Positions 24,278-32,892 of a stretch of 41,911 nt of DNA are shown in pieces. The notes under the pieces are model-generated. The model was not told the DNA's origin, did no database searches, and saw only the letters and a program-made list of their open reading frames with translations. A program made the position numbers and the translations under genes. Source of the DNA: Candidatus Zixiibacteriota bacterium (GTDB lineage Bacteria > Zixibacteria > MSB-5A5 > GN15 > FEB-12); the NCBI GenBank assembly GCA_021163775.1, contig JAGGTI010000126.1, positions 1-41,911 on the forward strand, given 5' to 3'. Each line of letters starts with the position of its first letter. Positions within the stretch are counted from its first letter, which is position 1.

Positions 24278-25123
24278 GTGCTACGATTCCTTGATATTTT
24301 TCGTCTTATACGAGTTGCCAATTGTCTGTTGGCCGGTGTGGGGGTTTGGATTGGTGCCTACCTGACCTGGTTGACACCTACATACTACGGGCCGGTCGTA
24401 ACAGCGCTGGCGGCTTTTCTGGTATGTGCGGCTGGTAATGTTTTCAATGATTTGGTAGATATAGAAACCGACCGCGTCAACCGGCCCAATCGGGTTTTGG
24501 TACGAGGTGGTCTGACCCGTAAATACGCCCGCAATTTGGCAATTGCGCTCAATGTCGCGGCGTTTATCATGTCCTTGGCGGTATCGTTTTGGGTGAGTGT
24601 TTTTGCTCTGGTTACGATTGGTCTTCTGTTCGCTTACAACCTATACTTGAAACGAATTCCGTTGGTGGGCAATTTGGTTGTGGCGCTTCTTGCCGGGATG
24701 ACTTTTCTGACTGGGGGCCTGGCGGTAGATCCGGTACTTGTTTTTCGCCTGCCCGGACCTCTGATTGCTGCTGTTTTTGCTTTCCTGTTTCATCTCACCC
24801 GTGAAATCGTAAAAGATGTTCAGGACATGGAAGGGGACAGGCAGGCCGGACTCAACACCCTTCCGCTTGTCTGGGGTGTTTCGAAATCTCTCCAACTGGC
24901 TTTGGGCCTTTTTGCTGTATTGGTTATCTTTACTTATTTGCCGATTTTTAAGGGTTGGTTTGGTCGAACCTACGAGGTGATTACAGTTTACGTTGTCGAT
25001 CTGCCTCTGCTCGCATTGATGATTTTTGTCCTGACTAACCCTTCACCCCGAATGCTGACCATTGGGTCATTAGCGCTGAAAATCGGTATGATTCTGGGGC
25101 TTATCGCTTTGGTTCTCGCTTAA
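24278..25123 (+). CDS. UbiA-family prenyltransferase, resembling digeranylgeranylglyceryl phosphate synthases
   Basis: Integral membrane enzyme that transfers a prenyl chain from a diphosphate donor. About 281 residues from GTG 24278, with 8-9 hydrophobic segments. First Asp-rich motif NDLVDIETDRVNRPNR (Asn57, Asp58, Asp61, Asp65) and second motif REIVKDVQDMEGD (Asp180, Asp183, Asp187) are complete. The wording of these motifs, plus YNLYLKRIPLVGNLVVALLAG, is closer to the archaeal ether-lipid branch (geranylgeranylglycerol-phosphate geranylgeranyltransferase) than to UbiA or MenA, as known for FCB-group bacteria. No ribosome site is seen; TTG 24272 and a long 5' extension to 24218 are alternatives. 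Substrate is inference; a quinone-type prenyltransferase remains possible. Confidence 0.8.
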   Translation: MLRFLDIFRLIRVANCLLAGVGVWIGAYLTWLTPTYYGPVVTALAAFLVCAAGNVFNDLVDIETDRVNRPNRVLVRGGLTRKYARNLAIALNVAAFIMSLAVSFWVSVFALVTIGLLFAYNLYLKRIPLVGNLVVALLAGMTFLTGGLAVDPVLVFRLPGPLIAAVFAFLFHLTREIVKDVQDMEGDRQAGLNTLPLVWGVSKSLQLALGLFAVLVIFTYLPIFKGWFGRTYEVITVYVVDLPLLALMIFVLTNPSPRMLTIGSLALKIGMILGLIALVLA

Positions 25124-25268
25124 CACTTTTTAACGAAACCTAAACCCTCGAATGTAGTATAATCCCAAGTAATGACTTATGTGTTGTCCTAACTTAGGAC
25201 TTGGTAGACAGTTAACGTATGGTTACATAGACTTGATTGTGTTTTCAAGAATTACTAAATTACAACGA

Positions 25269-26150
25269 ATGGTTACTGTAACGATCCGACGATTCACTTT
25301 TTTGGCATATACCTTTCTGGGGCTGGTCATACTGCCACAGTTCGGGGCGGCCTCGATCTCGGTTTCTCAATCTGTTGATAGGAGCGAGATGGCCTTCGAG
25401 GATACTGTTAATTTCCAGATCAGTGTTATCTGGGATGGCCCCGCGTATGACTATCGTTTCGATAAACCGTTTAGGGTTCAGGCCGACCGGATGAAAGTGA
25501 CCCGGTTTTCCTCAACTGTGCGGTCCTCCGGATCAGGCCCTGATGAAAAAACAACCAAGTTCTTTGAATACCAGTTGACGCCACTTCTTTCCGGGATGGC
25601 AACGATCGAAGCACTCAACATCGAATATGTCACCTGGCCTGATTCGCTGACCGGCATCATGGTGACCGATCCGGTATCAATCAGTATACGCAAGCCGCTT
25701 CCTCCGAAATTGAGCGAAGAGAACGTTATGAATAGCGGTTGGTGGGCTGTTATAGCGGTCGGCTTGATAGGGCTGGGGTTTGGTTTGTATTCGATATTCA
25801 AGCGTAAAACGTCGGTTGAGAAAGTCCAATCCGCACGTGAGAAGTTCCTCGAAGAATTAGATGAGGTAAAGCGGGAGTCTGGTAGTGATCTCAAGAAATT
25901 TCAGACCGGTCTTTATGGTAGTCTGACCTCGTATTTTGAAACCAAATACGGCTTGAAGATCGACAACCAAACAGCCGACTTGATCGCGTCTGAATTGGAC
26001 CAGATAGAGCCGGATCAGACCGTAAACCGAACGTTGGCCGATTGGCTTATCCGTGCGGAAAAAGAGAAATATGCCCCGCTTACGACCTCCCCTGGTGAGG
26101 TGACTCGGTTGGCATCGGAGATAAAGCAGTTCTTTGAAAGAATGAAGTAA
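25269..26150 (+). CDS. BatD-like membrane protein, first of three
   Basis: 293 residues from ATG 25269, picked because it gives a clean signal peptide (VTVTIRRFTFLAYTFLGLVIL); the frame is open back to 25179. Then a beta-sandwich region (about 30-150; VDRSEMAFEDTVNFQISV opening as in BatD), a membrane helix at about 157-178 (GWWAVIAVGLIGLGFG), and a cytosolic helical tail with YGSLTSYFETKYGL and RAEKEKYAPL near the end. The layout matches BatD (oxygen-tolerance family) but is shorter. Upstream lie a TATAAT at 25158-25163 without a good -35 and a small hairpin GTCCTA-ACT-TAGGAC (25186-25200). It leads the Bat operon, 23 bases before the MoxR gene. Confidence 0.65.
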   Translation: MVTVTIRRFTFLAYTFLGLVILPQFGAASISVSQSVDRSEMAFEDTVNFQISVIWDGPAYDYRFDKPFRVQADRMKVTRFSSTVRSSGSGPDEKTTKFFEYQLTPLLSGMATIEALNIEYVTWPDSLTGIMVTDPVSISIRKPLPPKLSEENVMNSGWWAVIAVGLIGLGFGLYSIFKRKTSVEKVQSAREKFLEELDEVKRESGSDLKKFQTGLYGSLTSYFETKYGLKIDNQTADLIASELDQIEPDQTVNRTLADWLIRAEKEKYAPLTTSPGEVTRLASEIKQFFERMK

Positions 26151-26173
26151 GTTATTCGTAGTATGGAGGATAG

Positions 26174-27163
26174 ATGAGTACCGATATTAAGGAGATTCAA
26201 GCATTGGTTGAGACGGAGGCATCGTTTGTCGATCGTCTGACCAGCCAGTTGGGGTCGGTTATTGTCGGCCAGAAGTATTTGATCGAACGGCTGTTGATGG
26301 GCATTCTGGCCAATGGCCATATTCTCATTGAGGGGGTTCCGGGGTTGGCCAAGACGCTCTCGGTCAAGACTCTTTCGGATGCTATTGAGGCAAAGTTTCA
26401 GCGTCTGCAATTCACCCCGGATCTGTTGCCGGCCGACTTGATTGGCACCATGATTTACAACCCGCAGAAAGCAGAATTTACGGTCAGGAAAGGTCCGATT
26501 TTTGCCAATATCATACTCGCCGATGAAATCAACCGCGCGCCTGCCAAAGTGCAGTCGGCGTTGCTTGAAGCGATGCAGGAGCGGCAGGTAACTATTGGTG
26601 ATACCACTTACCCGCTGGACGAGCCGTTCCTGGTTCTGGCAACTCAGAACCCAATTGAACAGGAAGGCACTTATCCACTGCCGGAAGCCCAGATCGACCG
26701 CTTTATGTTCAAGCTGAAGATCGGTTACCCCAGTCCTGCTGAGGAGCGGGAGATTATGGATCGCAACACCGGCACCGGTACGGTCGTGGTCGAAAAAGTG
26801 ATCAGTCCCGATGATATCATCCGGGCGCGATCGGTGTTGAGGCAGGTATATGTTGATGAGAAGGTGAAAGAGTATATCGTCAATGTGACTTTTGCGACCC
26901 GTGAACCGGAGAAATATGGTCTGGCTGAGATCAAAGATCTGATCGCATTCGGAGGTTCACCACGAGCTACGATTTATCTTAATCTTGCCGCCAAGGCTCA
27001 CGCTTTCATCAAGCGGCGTGGTTATGTGACGCCGGAGGATGTTAAGGCGGTTGGCCCCGATGTACTCCGTCACCGGATACTCTGCACTTACGAGGCTGAA
27101 GCCGAAGAAATCACGACGGATGACATTGTTGAAAAGATCTTCAACGCAGTTGAGGTTCCGTAG
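26174..27163 (+). CDS. MoxR-family AAA+ ATPase
   Basis: Chaperone-like ATPase that works with von Willebrand factor A (vWA) proteins, here the BatA/BatB and DUF58 products. 329 residues. Walker A GVPGLAKT (54-61), Walker B ILADE (114-118) followed by INRAPAKVQSALLEAMQE, sensor 1 ATQNP (156-160) and IDRFMFK with the arginine of the second sensor region; C-terminal lid domain from about 230. GGAGG lies before the ATG. The next gene starts 9 bases after the stop. Confidence 0.95.
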   Translation: MSTDIKEIQALVETEASFVDRLTSQLGSVIVGQKYLIERLLMGILANGHILIEGVPGLAKTLSVKTLSDAIEAKFQRLQFTPDLLPADLIGTMIYNPQKAEFTVRKGPIFANIILADEINRAPAKVQSALLEAMQERQVTIGDTTYPLDEPFLVLATQNPIEQEGTYPLPEAQIDRFMFKLKIGYPSPAEEREIMDRNTGTGTVVVEKVISPDDIIRARSVLRQVYVDEKVKEYIVNVTFATREPEKYGLAEIKDLIAFGGSPRATIYLNLAAKAHAFIKRRGYVTPEDVKAVGPDVLRHRILCTYEAEAEEITTDDIVEKIFNAVEVP

Positions 27164-27172
27164 GCGATACCC

Positions 27173-28048
27173 ATGATTCCGAAGGAAATCCTCAAAAAAG
27201 TCCGGCATATTGAGATTCGCACCAAACGGTTGGTCAATGATCTGTTCTCCGGTGAATACCACTCGACCTTCAAAGGCCAGGGTATGGAATTCGAGGAGGT
27301 GCGCGAATACCAGCCGGGGGATGATATCCGTCTGATCGATTGGAACGTGACTGCTCGAACCGGTTTCCCGCACGTTAAAAAATTCCGTGAGGAACGCGAA
27401 CTATCAATTGTTCTGTTGGTGGATGCTTCATCATCGGGTCGATTTGGTACCCGAGACCGGTTCAAGAGTGAAGTGGCGGCTGAGTTGGGTGCTTTGCTGG
27501 CGTTTTCGGCGATCAAGAACAATGATAAAGTTGGGTTGATAATTTATACCGACCGGATCGAGAAATTCGTACCGCCCAAAAAAGGACGGTCACACGTCCT
27601 GCGTCTCATTCGCGAGATTATCTTTTTTGAGCCGGAAGGGGTAGGCACAGATACCGGTCTGGCACTGGAGTATCTCAGCAAAGTTATCAAGCGGAAATCG
27701 GTTGTCTTTTTGATTTCAGATTTTCTGTGCGAGGATTTTGTCCGGCCTATGCAGGTGGCCAACAAGAAACATGACGTGATAGCGATCAAGATATCTGATC
27801 CACGCGAGGCCACTTTTGAGAATGTCGGTCTGATTGAACTGGAAGATACCGAAACCGGTGAAGTGGTTATGATCAACACCGGTTCCAGGGAATTCCGTCG
27901 GGAGTTTGCCGCTCGGGCCGATGAAGATCTTCAGAATCTCCAGAGGAATTTCAAACTGATCAACACCGATTTTATAAACATCCGAACTGACCAGTCGTAC
28001 ATTGCGCCACTGGCCAATTTCTTCAAGATGAGGGAGAAGCGTCACTGA
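27173..28048 (+). CDS. DUF58 / vWA-like domain protein
   Basis: 291 residues. The DUF58 signature VREYQPGDDIRLIDWNVTAR followed by VKKFREERE lies at 43-75. A vWA-like fold follows with DASSS (84-88) in the place of the metal-ion site. Proteins of this family are regular partners of MoxR ATPases in the Bat and related operons and are thought to act as adaptors. No signal peptide, so it is cytosolic. Its stop overlaps the next start by one base (TGATG). Confidence 0.93.
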   Translation: MIPKEILKKVRHIEIRTKRLVNDLFSGEYHSTFKGQGMEFEEVREYQPGDDIRLIDWNVTARTGFPHVKKFREERELSIVLLVDASSSGRFGTRDRFKSEVAAELGALLAFSAIKNNDKVGLIIYTDRIEKFVPPKKGRSHVLRLIREIIFFEPEGVGTDTGLALEYLSKVIKRKSVVFLISDFLCEDFVRPMQVANKKHDVIAIKISDPREATFENVGLIELEDTETGEVVMINTGSREFRREFAARADEDLQNLQRNFKLINTDFINIRTDQSYIAPLANFFKMREKRH

Positions 28049-28974
28049 TGAACCAGCCTGCTACGAACCGTCTCTTTCTTTGGCGTTTTTGGTGCCTCTT
28101 GTGTTTGTCGGCCGTTACCTGTGTGGCTCTGTTAAGTGCCTGCGCCGGTGATCAGGCCGAGCGTATTGAACGTCACAAGCGTCTGGCGAGCGAACTTGAC
28201 AACAATGGTTTGCACCAGGCGGCTATTGAAGAATATGGGAAGGTTCTCGATTTCGATGGATTGACCAACCGCCAGCGGGGGAATATCAATTATCTGATTG
28301 GTCGCCTCTATTTTGAAGATCTGAAAGACTACACTAATTCGGCCGCTTACTATATTAAAGCGCGAGAATATGATCCGGATGGTTCGTTTGCTACCGAGGC
28401 CACCCGCAACCTGATAGCATCGCTCGAAAAGTTGGGTAATGTCCTTGATGCCCGGCGACAATTAGGATCAGCTACAGATATAGATCATCAGCCGACCGAT
28501 GGCGATGTTGTAGTGGCTCGGATCGGACAGCGAGATATCTGGCTGTCGGAAATTGAAGATCAGATCAGGCTCCTTCCTCAGGAGTATCAATCCCAGTTAC
28601 TTAATCCGCAAGCCAAGGTTAAGTATATCCACCAGTATGTTGGGGTGGAACTGATGTACAACGCCGCGGTGAGAGAAAACTATCTCGCCGATCCCGAAAT
28701 TCAGCGTCAGAAAGAACAAATGGTGAAGCGACTGGTTGTCGATCGGTTTGTGGCTGAGAAAGTTATTACTTCTGGTCAGGTTGACTCGGTTGATGTACAC
28801 AATTTCTATGGAGCCAATCGCGATAGCCTCTATCAGGGGGCACCGTTTGACTCGGTGCGGTCGCAGGTCTATCGGGACTATCAAACGCAGAAAGCGGAAA
28901 TCGCTTACAATGAGTATATTATGAACCTGGCTCAGGCCGAACAGGTTGAGTTCCTGGATCGTAACGTGAGGTAA
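28048..28974 (+). CDS. TPR/SurA-N-like lipoprotein inside the Bat operon
   Basis: 308 residues. The lipoprotein signal is long (to about 31) and ends at LSAC (Cys32). Residues 40-150 form tetratricopeptide-like helices (LHQAAIEEYGKVL, NYLIGRLYFEDLKDY). Residues 155-305 resemble the N-terminal chaperone part of SurA/PpiC proteins (VVVARIGQRDIWLSEIEDQI; REVL-type helices with DPEIQRQKEQMVKRLVVDRFV), but the proline-isomerase domain is missing. It is translationally coupled to the DUF58 gene and lies 12 bases before the next gene. A periplasmic chaperone or scaffold role for the BatA/B/D complex is a guess from context. Confidence 0.78.
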   Translation: MNQPATNRLFLWRFWCLLCLSAVTCVALLSACAGDQAERIERHKRLASELDNNGLHQAAIEEYGKVLDFDGLTNRQRGNINYLIGRLYFEDLKDYTNSAAYYIKAREYDPDGSFATEATRNLIASLEKLGNVLDARRQLGSATDIDHQPTDGDVVVARIGQRDIWLSEIEDQIRLLPQEYQSQLLNPQAKVKYIHQYVGVELMYNAAVRENYLADPEIQRQKEQMVKRLVVDRFVAEKVITSGQVDSVDVHNFYGANRDSLYQGAPFDSVRSQVYRDYQTQKAEIAYNEYIMNLAQAEQVEFLDRNVR

Positions 28975-28986
28975 ATTAGCAAGTTG

Positions 28987-30036
28987 ATGTCGTATCGCTA
29001 TCACATAGTTGTGCTTTTGTTAATCTTGAGTGGACTGGTTACGCCAGTTGTTGGTCGGGAAGCTGACACTGTCGGGTCTATTTCGGGAATCGAGATTGAG
29101 ACCTCGGTGGACCGGGTTGAGTCGTATATTGGTGATCTCATTACTTACACCTTGAAAATCACTTATGATTCCACCTATGATCTGACTCCGCCGCCATTAG
29201 GTGCTAACTTGGGTGCGTTTGATGTCAAAGACTATCAACCTGATATCGAAACCGTACTGCCTGATGGTCGCTTAGAGAGCCGGACGATATTCACGCTGAG
29301 TACATACACTACCGGCGACTACATTATCCCGCCTTTGCCGGTCGTGTTTGTTCTTCCCGATAGCTCGCGCAAGGTGATGCTGGCCGAACCTATCCCGATC
29401 AAGATACTGTCGCTTCTGGACCTCCAGAAAAATGACTCGGTCGATATTAAACCGCTCAAACCACAGCTTACGGCGGATGAGATTTTTCCACCGGACTACA
29501 GTAAATACTATTTGTGGGGTAGCCTTGGACTGGTGCTGTGTATAGTAATTGGCGGTTTGATTTTCTGGTGGTGGCGGCGAAAACGGCAGGCGGCGGCAAT
29601 CATATCACCGGCGTGGGAAGTCGCGTTCAAAAGACTTGCCTTCCTCAAGGTCGAGCATCTCGACAAAGGTTTTGCCGAGCAGTTGAGAGCCAAGGATTAC
29701 TATGTTGAGTTGACCGAACTGAGCCGCGCTTATCTCGGGCGTATCTATGAGATTGACGTTTTGGAGATGACAACTGAACAGTTTATGGATCGATTTGCGG
29801 AGATCGAACTTCCAGATGATTTGTACTCGATCCTATCTGACTTCTACAAGCATGCCGATCAAGTCAAGTTTGCTAAAATGATGCCCGAGATGAAACGTAC
29901 TGAAGATGACTTTCTGATGGTTCACGCCATGATTGATTCGGTGCGGATTGATTACGAACGACGCCAGGAAATGACCCTCCATGAAACGGGCCGGACGGAT
30001 GAAGCGACACCGATAGCCGAGGAGCAGAAAGTATGA
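28987..30036 (+). CDS. BatD-like membrane protein, second of three
   Basis: 349 residues from ATG 28987 (the TTG just before it is not needed). Signal peptide (YRYHIVVLLLILSGL...VVG), beta-sandwich domain about 30-165 (SVDRVESYIGDLITYTLKI opening), membrane helix about 173-196 (GSLGLVLCIVIGGLIFWWW) with RRKR stop-transfer, and a cytosolic helical domain about 210-330 with YYVELTELSRAYLGRIYEI, TEQFMDRF and YKHADQVKFAKMMP. The same architecture is present in the first and third BatD-type genes of this operon. The end overlaps batA by four bases (ATGA), so the two are coupled. Confidence 0.72.
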   Translation: MSYRYHIVVLLLILSGLVTPVVGREADTVGSISGIEIETSVDRVESYIGDLITYTLKITYDSTYDLTPPPLGANLGAFDVKDYQPDIETVLPDGRLESRTIFTLSTYTTGDYIIPPLPVVFVLPDSSRKVMLAEPIPIKILSLLDLQKNDSVDIKPLKPQLTADEIFPPDYSKYYLWGSLGLVLCIVIGGLIFWWWRRKRQAAAIISPAWEVAFKRLAFLKVEHLDKGFAEQLRAKDYYVELTELSRAYLGRIYEIDVLEMTTEQFMDRFAEIELPDDLYSILSDFYKHADQVKFAKMMPEMKRTEDDFLMVHAMIDSVRIDYERRQEMTLHETGRTDEATPIAEEQKV

Positions 30037-31079
30037 ATATTCTGCAGTTCTATGGCCTTGGCATCAATCTCTTTGATATGATTGATATCACAATTTCTCC
30101 AATTGTGATCTTTGCACTCGGAGTGCTGGTCATCGCGGCTATGATCTGGCATTACCTGCGACGACAGCAGGTACGCTCGGCGGCGATAAAGTATTCCGAT
30201 GTTCGTATTGTCAGCCGTGCCACCCGTTCGCATCGACGGCGTTTTCGTGTTATTTTGCCGATTCTTCGCATTGTTGCTGTTGGCCTGTTCTTTGTCGCTT
30301 TTGCTCGTCCTCGATCCGGGACCGAGGTGCGCGATATAACCTCGGAAGGGGTCGATATCATGCTGGCTCTTGATGTGTCATCATCGATGCAGGCCGAAGA
30401 TTTCAAACCACATAATCGTCTGTATGTTGCCAAGGAAGAGATCAAGCACTTTGTTGAAAAACGAGTCAATGACCGTATCGGGCTGGTTGTGTTTGCTCGT
30501 CATTCGTTCACCCAGTGTCCGCTGACTGTTGACTATGGTGTCTTGCTCCGTTTCGTGGATCAGGTTGATTTCGGTATTATCGAAGATGGCACCGCGATCG
30601 GGATGGCGATTGCTAACGGTGTCAACCGCCTGCGTGAATCAGAATCCAAATCCAAGATCATGATTCTGCTGACCGACGGTGACAACAATGCCGGTGAGAT
30701 TGATCCTGTCACGGCGGCCAGCCTTGCCACGGCGTTTGATATCAAAATTTATACGATCGGTGTTGGTCAGACGGGCAATGCGATGTTCCCGGTGAACGAC
30801 CCGTTGTTCGGTCGCAGATATGTCTATCAACCGACCCGAATCGATGAGCCTACCCTCAAGGAGATCGCCAGGGTTACGGGCGGACAGTATTTTCGTGCCC
30901 GCTCCGAAAAGGAACTGGCGGCGATATACACGTTGATTGATGAGATGGAAAAAACCGAGATAGAGGTATCGGCTTCGATTCAGTATCAGGAGTTGTTTCA
31001 TTACTTTACCCTGGCTGGTTTGATACTATTGGTGCTGGAGCTAATTTTGGCGAACAGCGTTTTCAGGAAACTGCCTTAG
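30033..31079 (+). CDS. batA: BatA, membrane-anchored vWA protein
   Basis: 348 residues. Two membrane helices near the N-terminus (about 22-38 and 72-90), a periplasm- or cytosol-facing vWA domain with the metal site DVSSS (114-118), Thr in GTAIGMAI and DGDNNAG, and one C-terminal helix (YFTLAGLILLVLELIL). This is the BatA layout; aerotolerance-type operons pair it with BatB. In Bacteroides, the Bat proteins affect survival under oxygen, but the molecular role is unsettled. Start ATG overlaps the previous stop. Confidence 0.92.
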   Translation: MNILQFYGLGINLFDMIDITISPIVIFALGVLVIAAMIWHYLRRQQVRSAAIKYSDVRIVSRATRSHRRRFRVILPILRIVAVGLFFVAFARPRSGTEVRDITSEGVDIMLALDVSSSMQAEDFKPHNRLYVAKEEIKHFVEKRVNDRIGLVVFARHSFTQCPLTVDYGVLLRFVDQVDFGIIEDGTAIGMAIANGVNRLRESESKSKIMILLTDGDNNAGEIDPVTAASLATAFDIKIYTIGVGQTGNAMFPVNDPLFGRRYVYQPTRIDEPTLKEIARVTGGQYFRARSEKELAAIYTLIDEMEKTEIEVSASIQYQELFHYFTLAGLILLVLELILANSVFRKLP

Positions 31080-31106
31080 GAGATAAGCGAGTTTAGATAA
31101 CAAGAT

Positions 31107-32126
31107 ATGCGTTTTGCCGAACCTATATATTTCAGTCTCCTGCTCGGAGTTCTTTTGTTGGCCGTATTTGCATTTTGGGCTATCGGGCGCAAGAAAAGAT
31201 TGCTCGAACTGTTTGGTGACCTGCCGTTGTTGATGCGGAACGCACCGTATATTTCATTTGCACGCCAGCGCACCAAAGCCATTTTGGTGCTGATTGGTCT
31301 TGTGTTTATTTGTCTGGCTCTGGCTCGGTTGCAGTTTGGGACACATCTGGAGAAACTGGAACGCGAGGGAATTGACATTGTAGTGGCGGTTGATCTTTCC
31401 ACGTCGATGCAGGCCCGCGACATGAAACCGAACCGACTGGAGAAGGCAAAACAGGAAATACGTGGTATTATTGATCGGCTGGCTGGGGATCGGATTGGTC
31501 TGGTAGCATTTGCCGGGGAAGCTTTTGTTCAATGTCCGCTTACCCTGGATTACGCCGCCGCCCGTCTGATGTTGAGCGTCATGGACCAAAATACCGTTTC
31601 GATTCAGGGTACCTCGCTTGAATCGGCTATACTGGCATCTCAGCGAGCTTTCACTCAGTTGGAGAAGAAACACAAGGTACTGTTGCTTCTCACCGATGGG
31701 GAAGATCACGATGGTCGGGCGGTCGAAGCCGCGGCCGATGCTCGCAAAGAGGGCATTAAGATTTATACAGTTGGAATTGGTAGTGCCACAGGGGAACCTA
31801 TTCCTATTATTGACCGTAGAGGAGAACAGGTAGGTTTCAAGAAGGATCGGAACGGTGAGGTAATTGTGTCTCGTCTTGACGAAATAGCTCTGCAAAAGAT
31901 TGCCCTTGAGACCGGCGGTAAGTATTATCATGCTACGGCAGGTGAAATTGAATTGGATCGGATATTTGAAGAAATATCGAGCATGGAGAAAAAAGAACTG
32001 GAAGGCACCCTGGTGACACGATACGATGACCGTTACCAATGGCCGCTATTGCTGGCTATCCTATTAATAGTCGGCGAGTTCTTTGTCTCGGAACGGAAGA
32101 AACCAACGGAGGTGGTCGATGCCTAA
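31107..32126 (+). CDS. batB: BatB, membrane-anchored vWA protein
   Basis: 339 residues. N-terminal helices (about 8-26 and 57-73), vWA domain with DLSTS (96-100), QGTSLESAI and TDGEDHDG, and a C-terminal helix (YQWPLLLAILLIVGEFFV). Close in layout to BatA, with the order A-B as in other FCB-group bacteria. The gap to batA is 27 bases with a weak ribosome site (AGGAGAT at 31079-31085, far from the ATG). Its last eight bases overlap batC. Confidence 0.92.
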   Translation: MRFAEPIYFSLLLGVLLLAVFAFWAIGRKKRLLELFGDLPLLMRNAPYISFARQRTKAILVLIGLVFICLALARLQFGTHLEKLEREGIDIVVAVDLSTSMQARDMKPNRLEKAKQEIRGIIDRLAGDRIGLVAFAGEAFVQCPLTLDYAAARLMLSVMDQNTVSIQGTSLESAILASQRAFTQLEKKHKVLLLLTDGEDHDGRAVEAAADARKEGIKIYTVGIGSATGEPIPIIDRRGEQVGFKKDRNGEVIVSRLDEIALQKIALETGGKYYHATAGEIELDRIFEEISSMEKKELEGTLVTRYDDRYQWPLLLAILLIVGEFFVSERKKPTEVVDA

Positions 32127-32892
32127 GTACACCATCTTGGGGATAATTTTATTGGCTATCGGTGCCTCTGGAGTGATGGCTGGTCCTGCCGAAGATGCGG
32201 TCCGAACTGGAAACGATGCCTTTTCTCAGGGTCAGTACGATGAAGCTCTGGCGCAGTACCAGATCAGCGAAACCGAATCTCCGGAGTCACCTGAACTGGA
32301 TTACAATATCGCTAATCTGATGCATGAGATGGGTAAGTACGAAGAAGCCCTTGATCGCTACAACGGTGCTCTTGACACTCAGGAAGCCGGGTTGCACGCT
32401 AATACCCATTACAATATGGGTAATACTTATTACCGTATGGGCGATTACGCGCAGGCAATCAGTTCGTACACGAAAGCACTCGAAGCCAACCCTGATGATA
32501 TGGATGCCAAGCTCAATCTGGAATTGGCTCGGAAGATGCTCAAAGACAATATGCAACCGGATGAGAATAAGGATCAGGATAAGAAGCGGGAACAGGAGCA
32601 GAAAGAACAACAACAGCAGAAACAGGACGAGAAAGAACAACAACAGCAGAAACAGGACGAGAAAGAACAACAGGAACAACAGGAAAAACAGGATCAACAG
32701 TCAGACCAGCAACAACAGTCGGAACAGCAAGATCAACAGGAAGACGGATCACAACAGTCTGATAAACCCAAGGAAATATCCAAAGAGGATGCTGAACGAA
32801 TTCTCAATGCTTTAAAAGATGATGAGCAGGATGTACAGAAGAAAATTAAACGCCAGGTTATGGGCGGGGATTATACTGGTAATGACTGGTAG
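32119..32892 (+). CDS. batC: BatC, TPR protein with Gln/Glu/Lys-rich tail
   Basis: 257 residues from ATG 32119, fixed by GGAGGTGG just upstream; an earlier in-frame ATG at 32083 has none and lies inside batB. Signal peptide (PKYTILGIILLAIGASGVMAG), then three TPR-like units (YDEALAQYQISE, YEEALDRYNGAL, YAQAISSYTKALEANPDD), then about 75 residues of Q/E/K/D repeats (QEQKEQQQQKQDEK) and a short conserved end with AERILNALKDDEQDVQKK. The repeat tail is probably disordered. The stop overlaps batD by 11 bases. Confidence 0.88.
   Translation: MPKYTILGIILLAIGASGVMAGPAEDAVRTGNDAFSQGQYDEALAQYQISETESPESPELDYNIANLMHEMGKYEEALDRYNGALDTQEAGLHANTHYNMGNTYYRMGDYAQAISSYTKALEANPDDMDAKLNLELARKMLKDNMQPDENKDQDKKREQEQKEQQQQKQDEKEQQQQKQDEKEQQEQQEKQDQQSDQQQQSEQQDQQEDGSQQSDKPKEISKEDAERILNALKDDEQDVQKKIKRQVMGGDYTGNDW
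32601..32670 (+). repeat. 30-base tandem repeat inside batC
   Basis: The unit GAAAGAACAACAACAGCAGA plus AACAGGACGA occurs twice exactly, then its first ten bases a third time. In frame (10 codons), so length changes would keep batC open. Confidence 0.85.

Noticed and set aside
31254-32039. 261-codon minus-strand ORF opposite batB
   Set aside because: batB has complete vWA motifs on the plus strand; the minus frame has no recognisable domain.
32601-32670. CRISPR-like spaced repeat
   Set aside because: The units are directly adjacent, in frame and code for Gln/Glu/Lys; no spacers.
32287-32697. Leucine/phenylalanine-rich minus-strand ORF over batC
   Set aside because: Reverse reading of the Gln/Glu/Lys codon repeat; low-complexity shadow.
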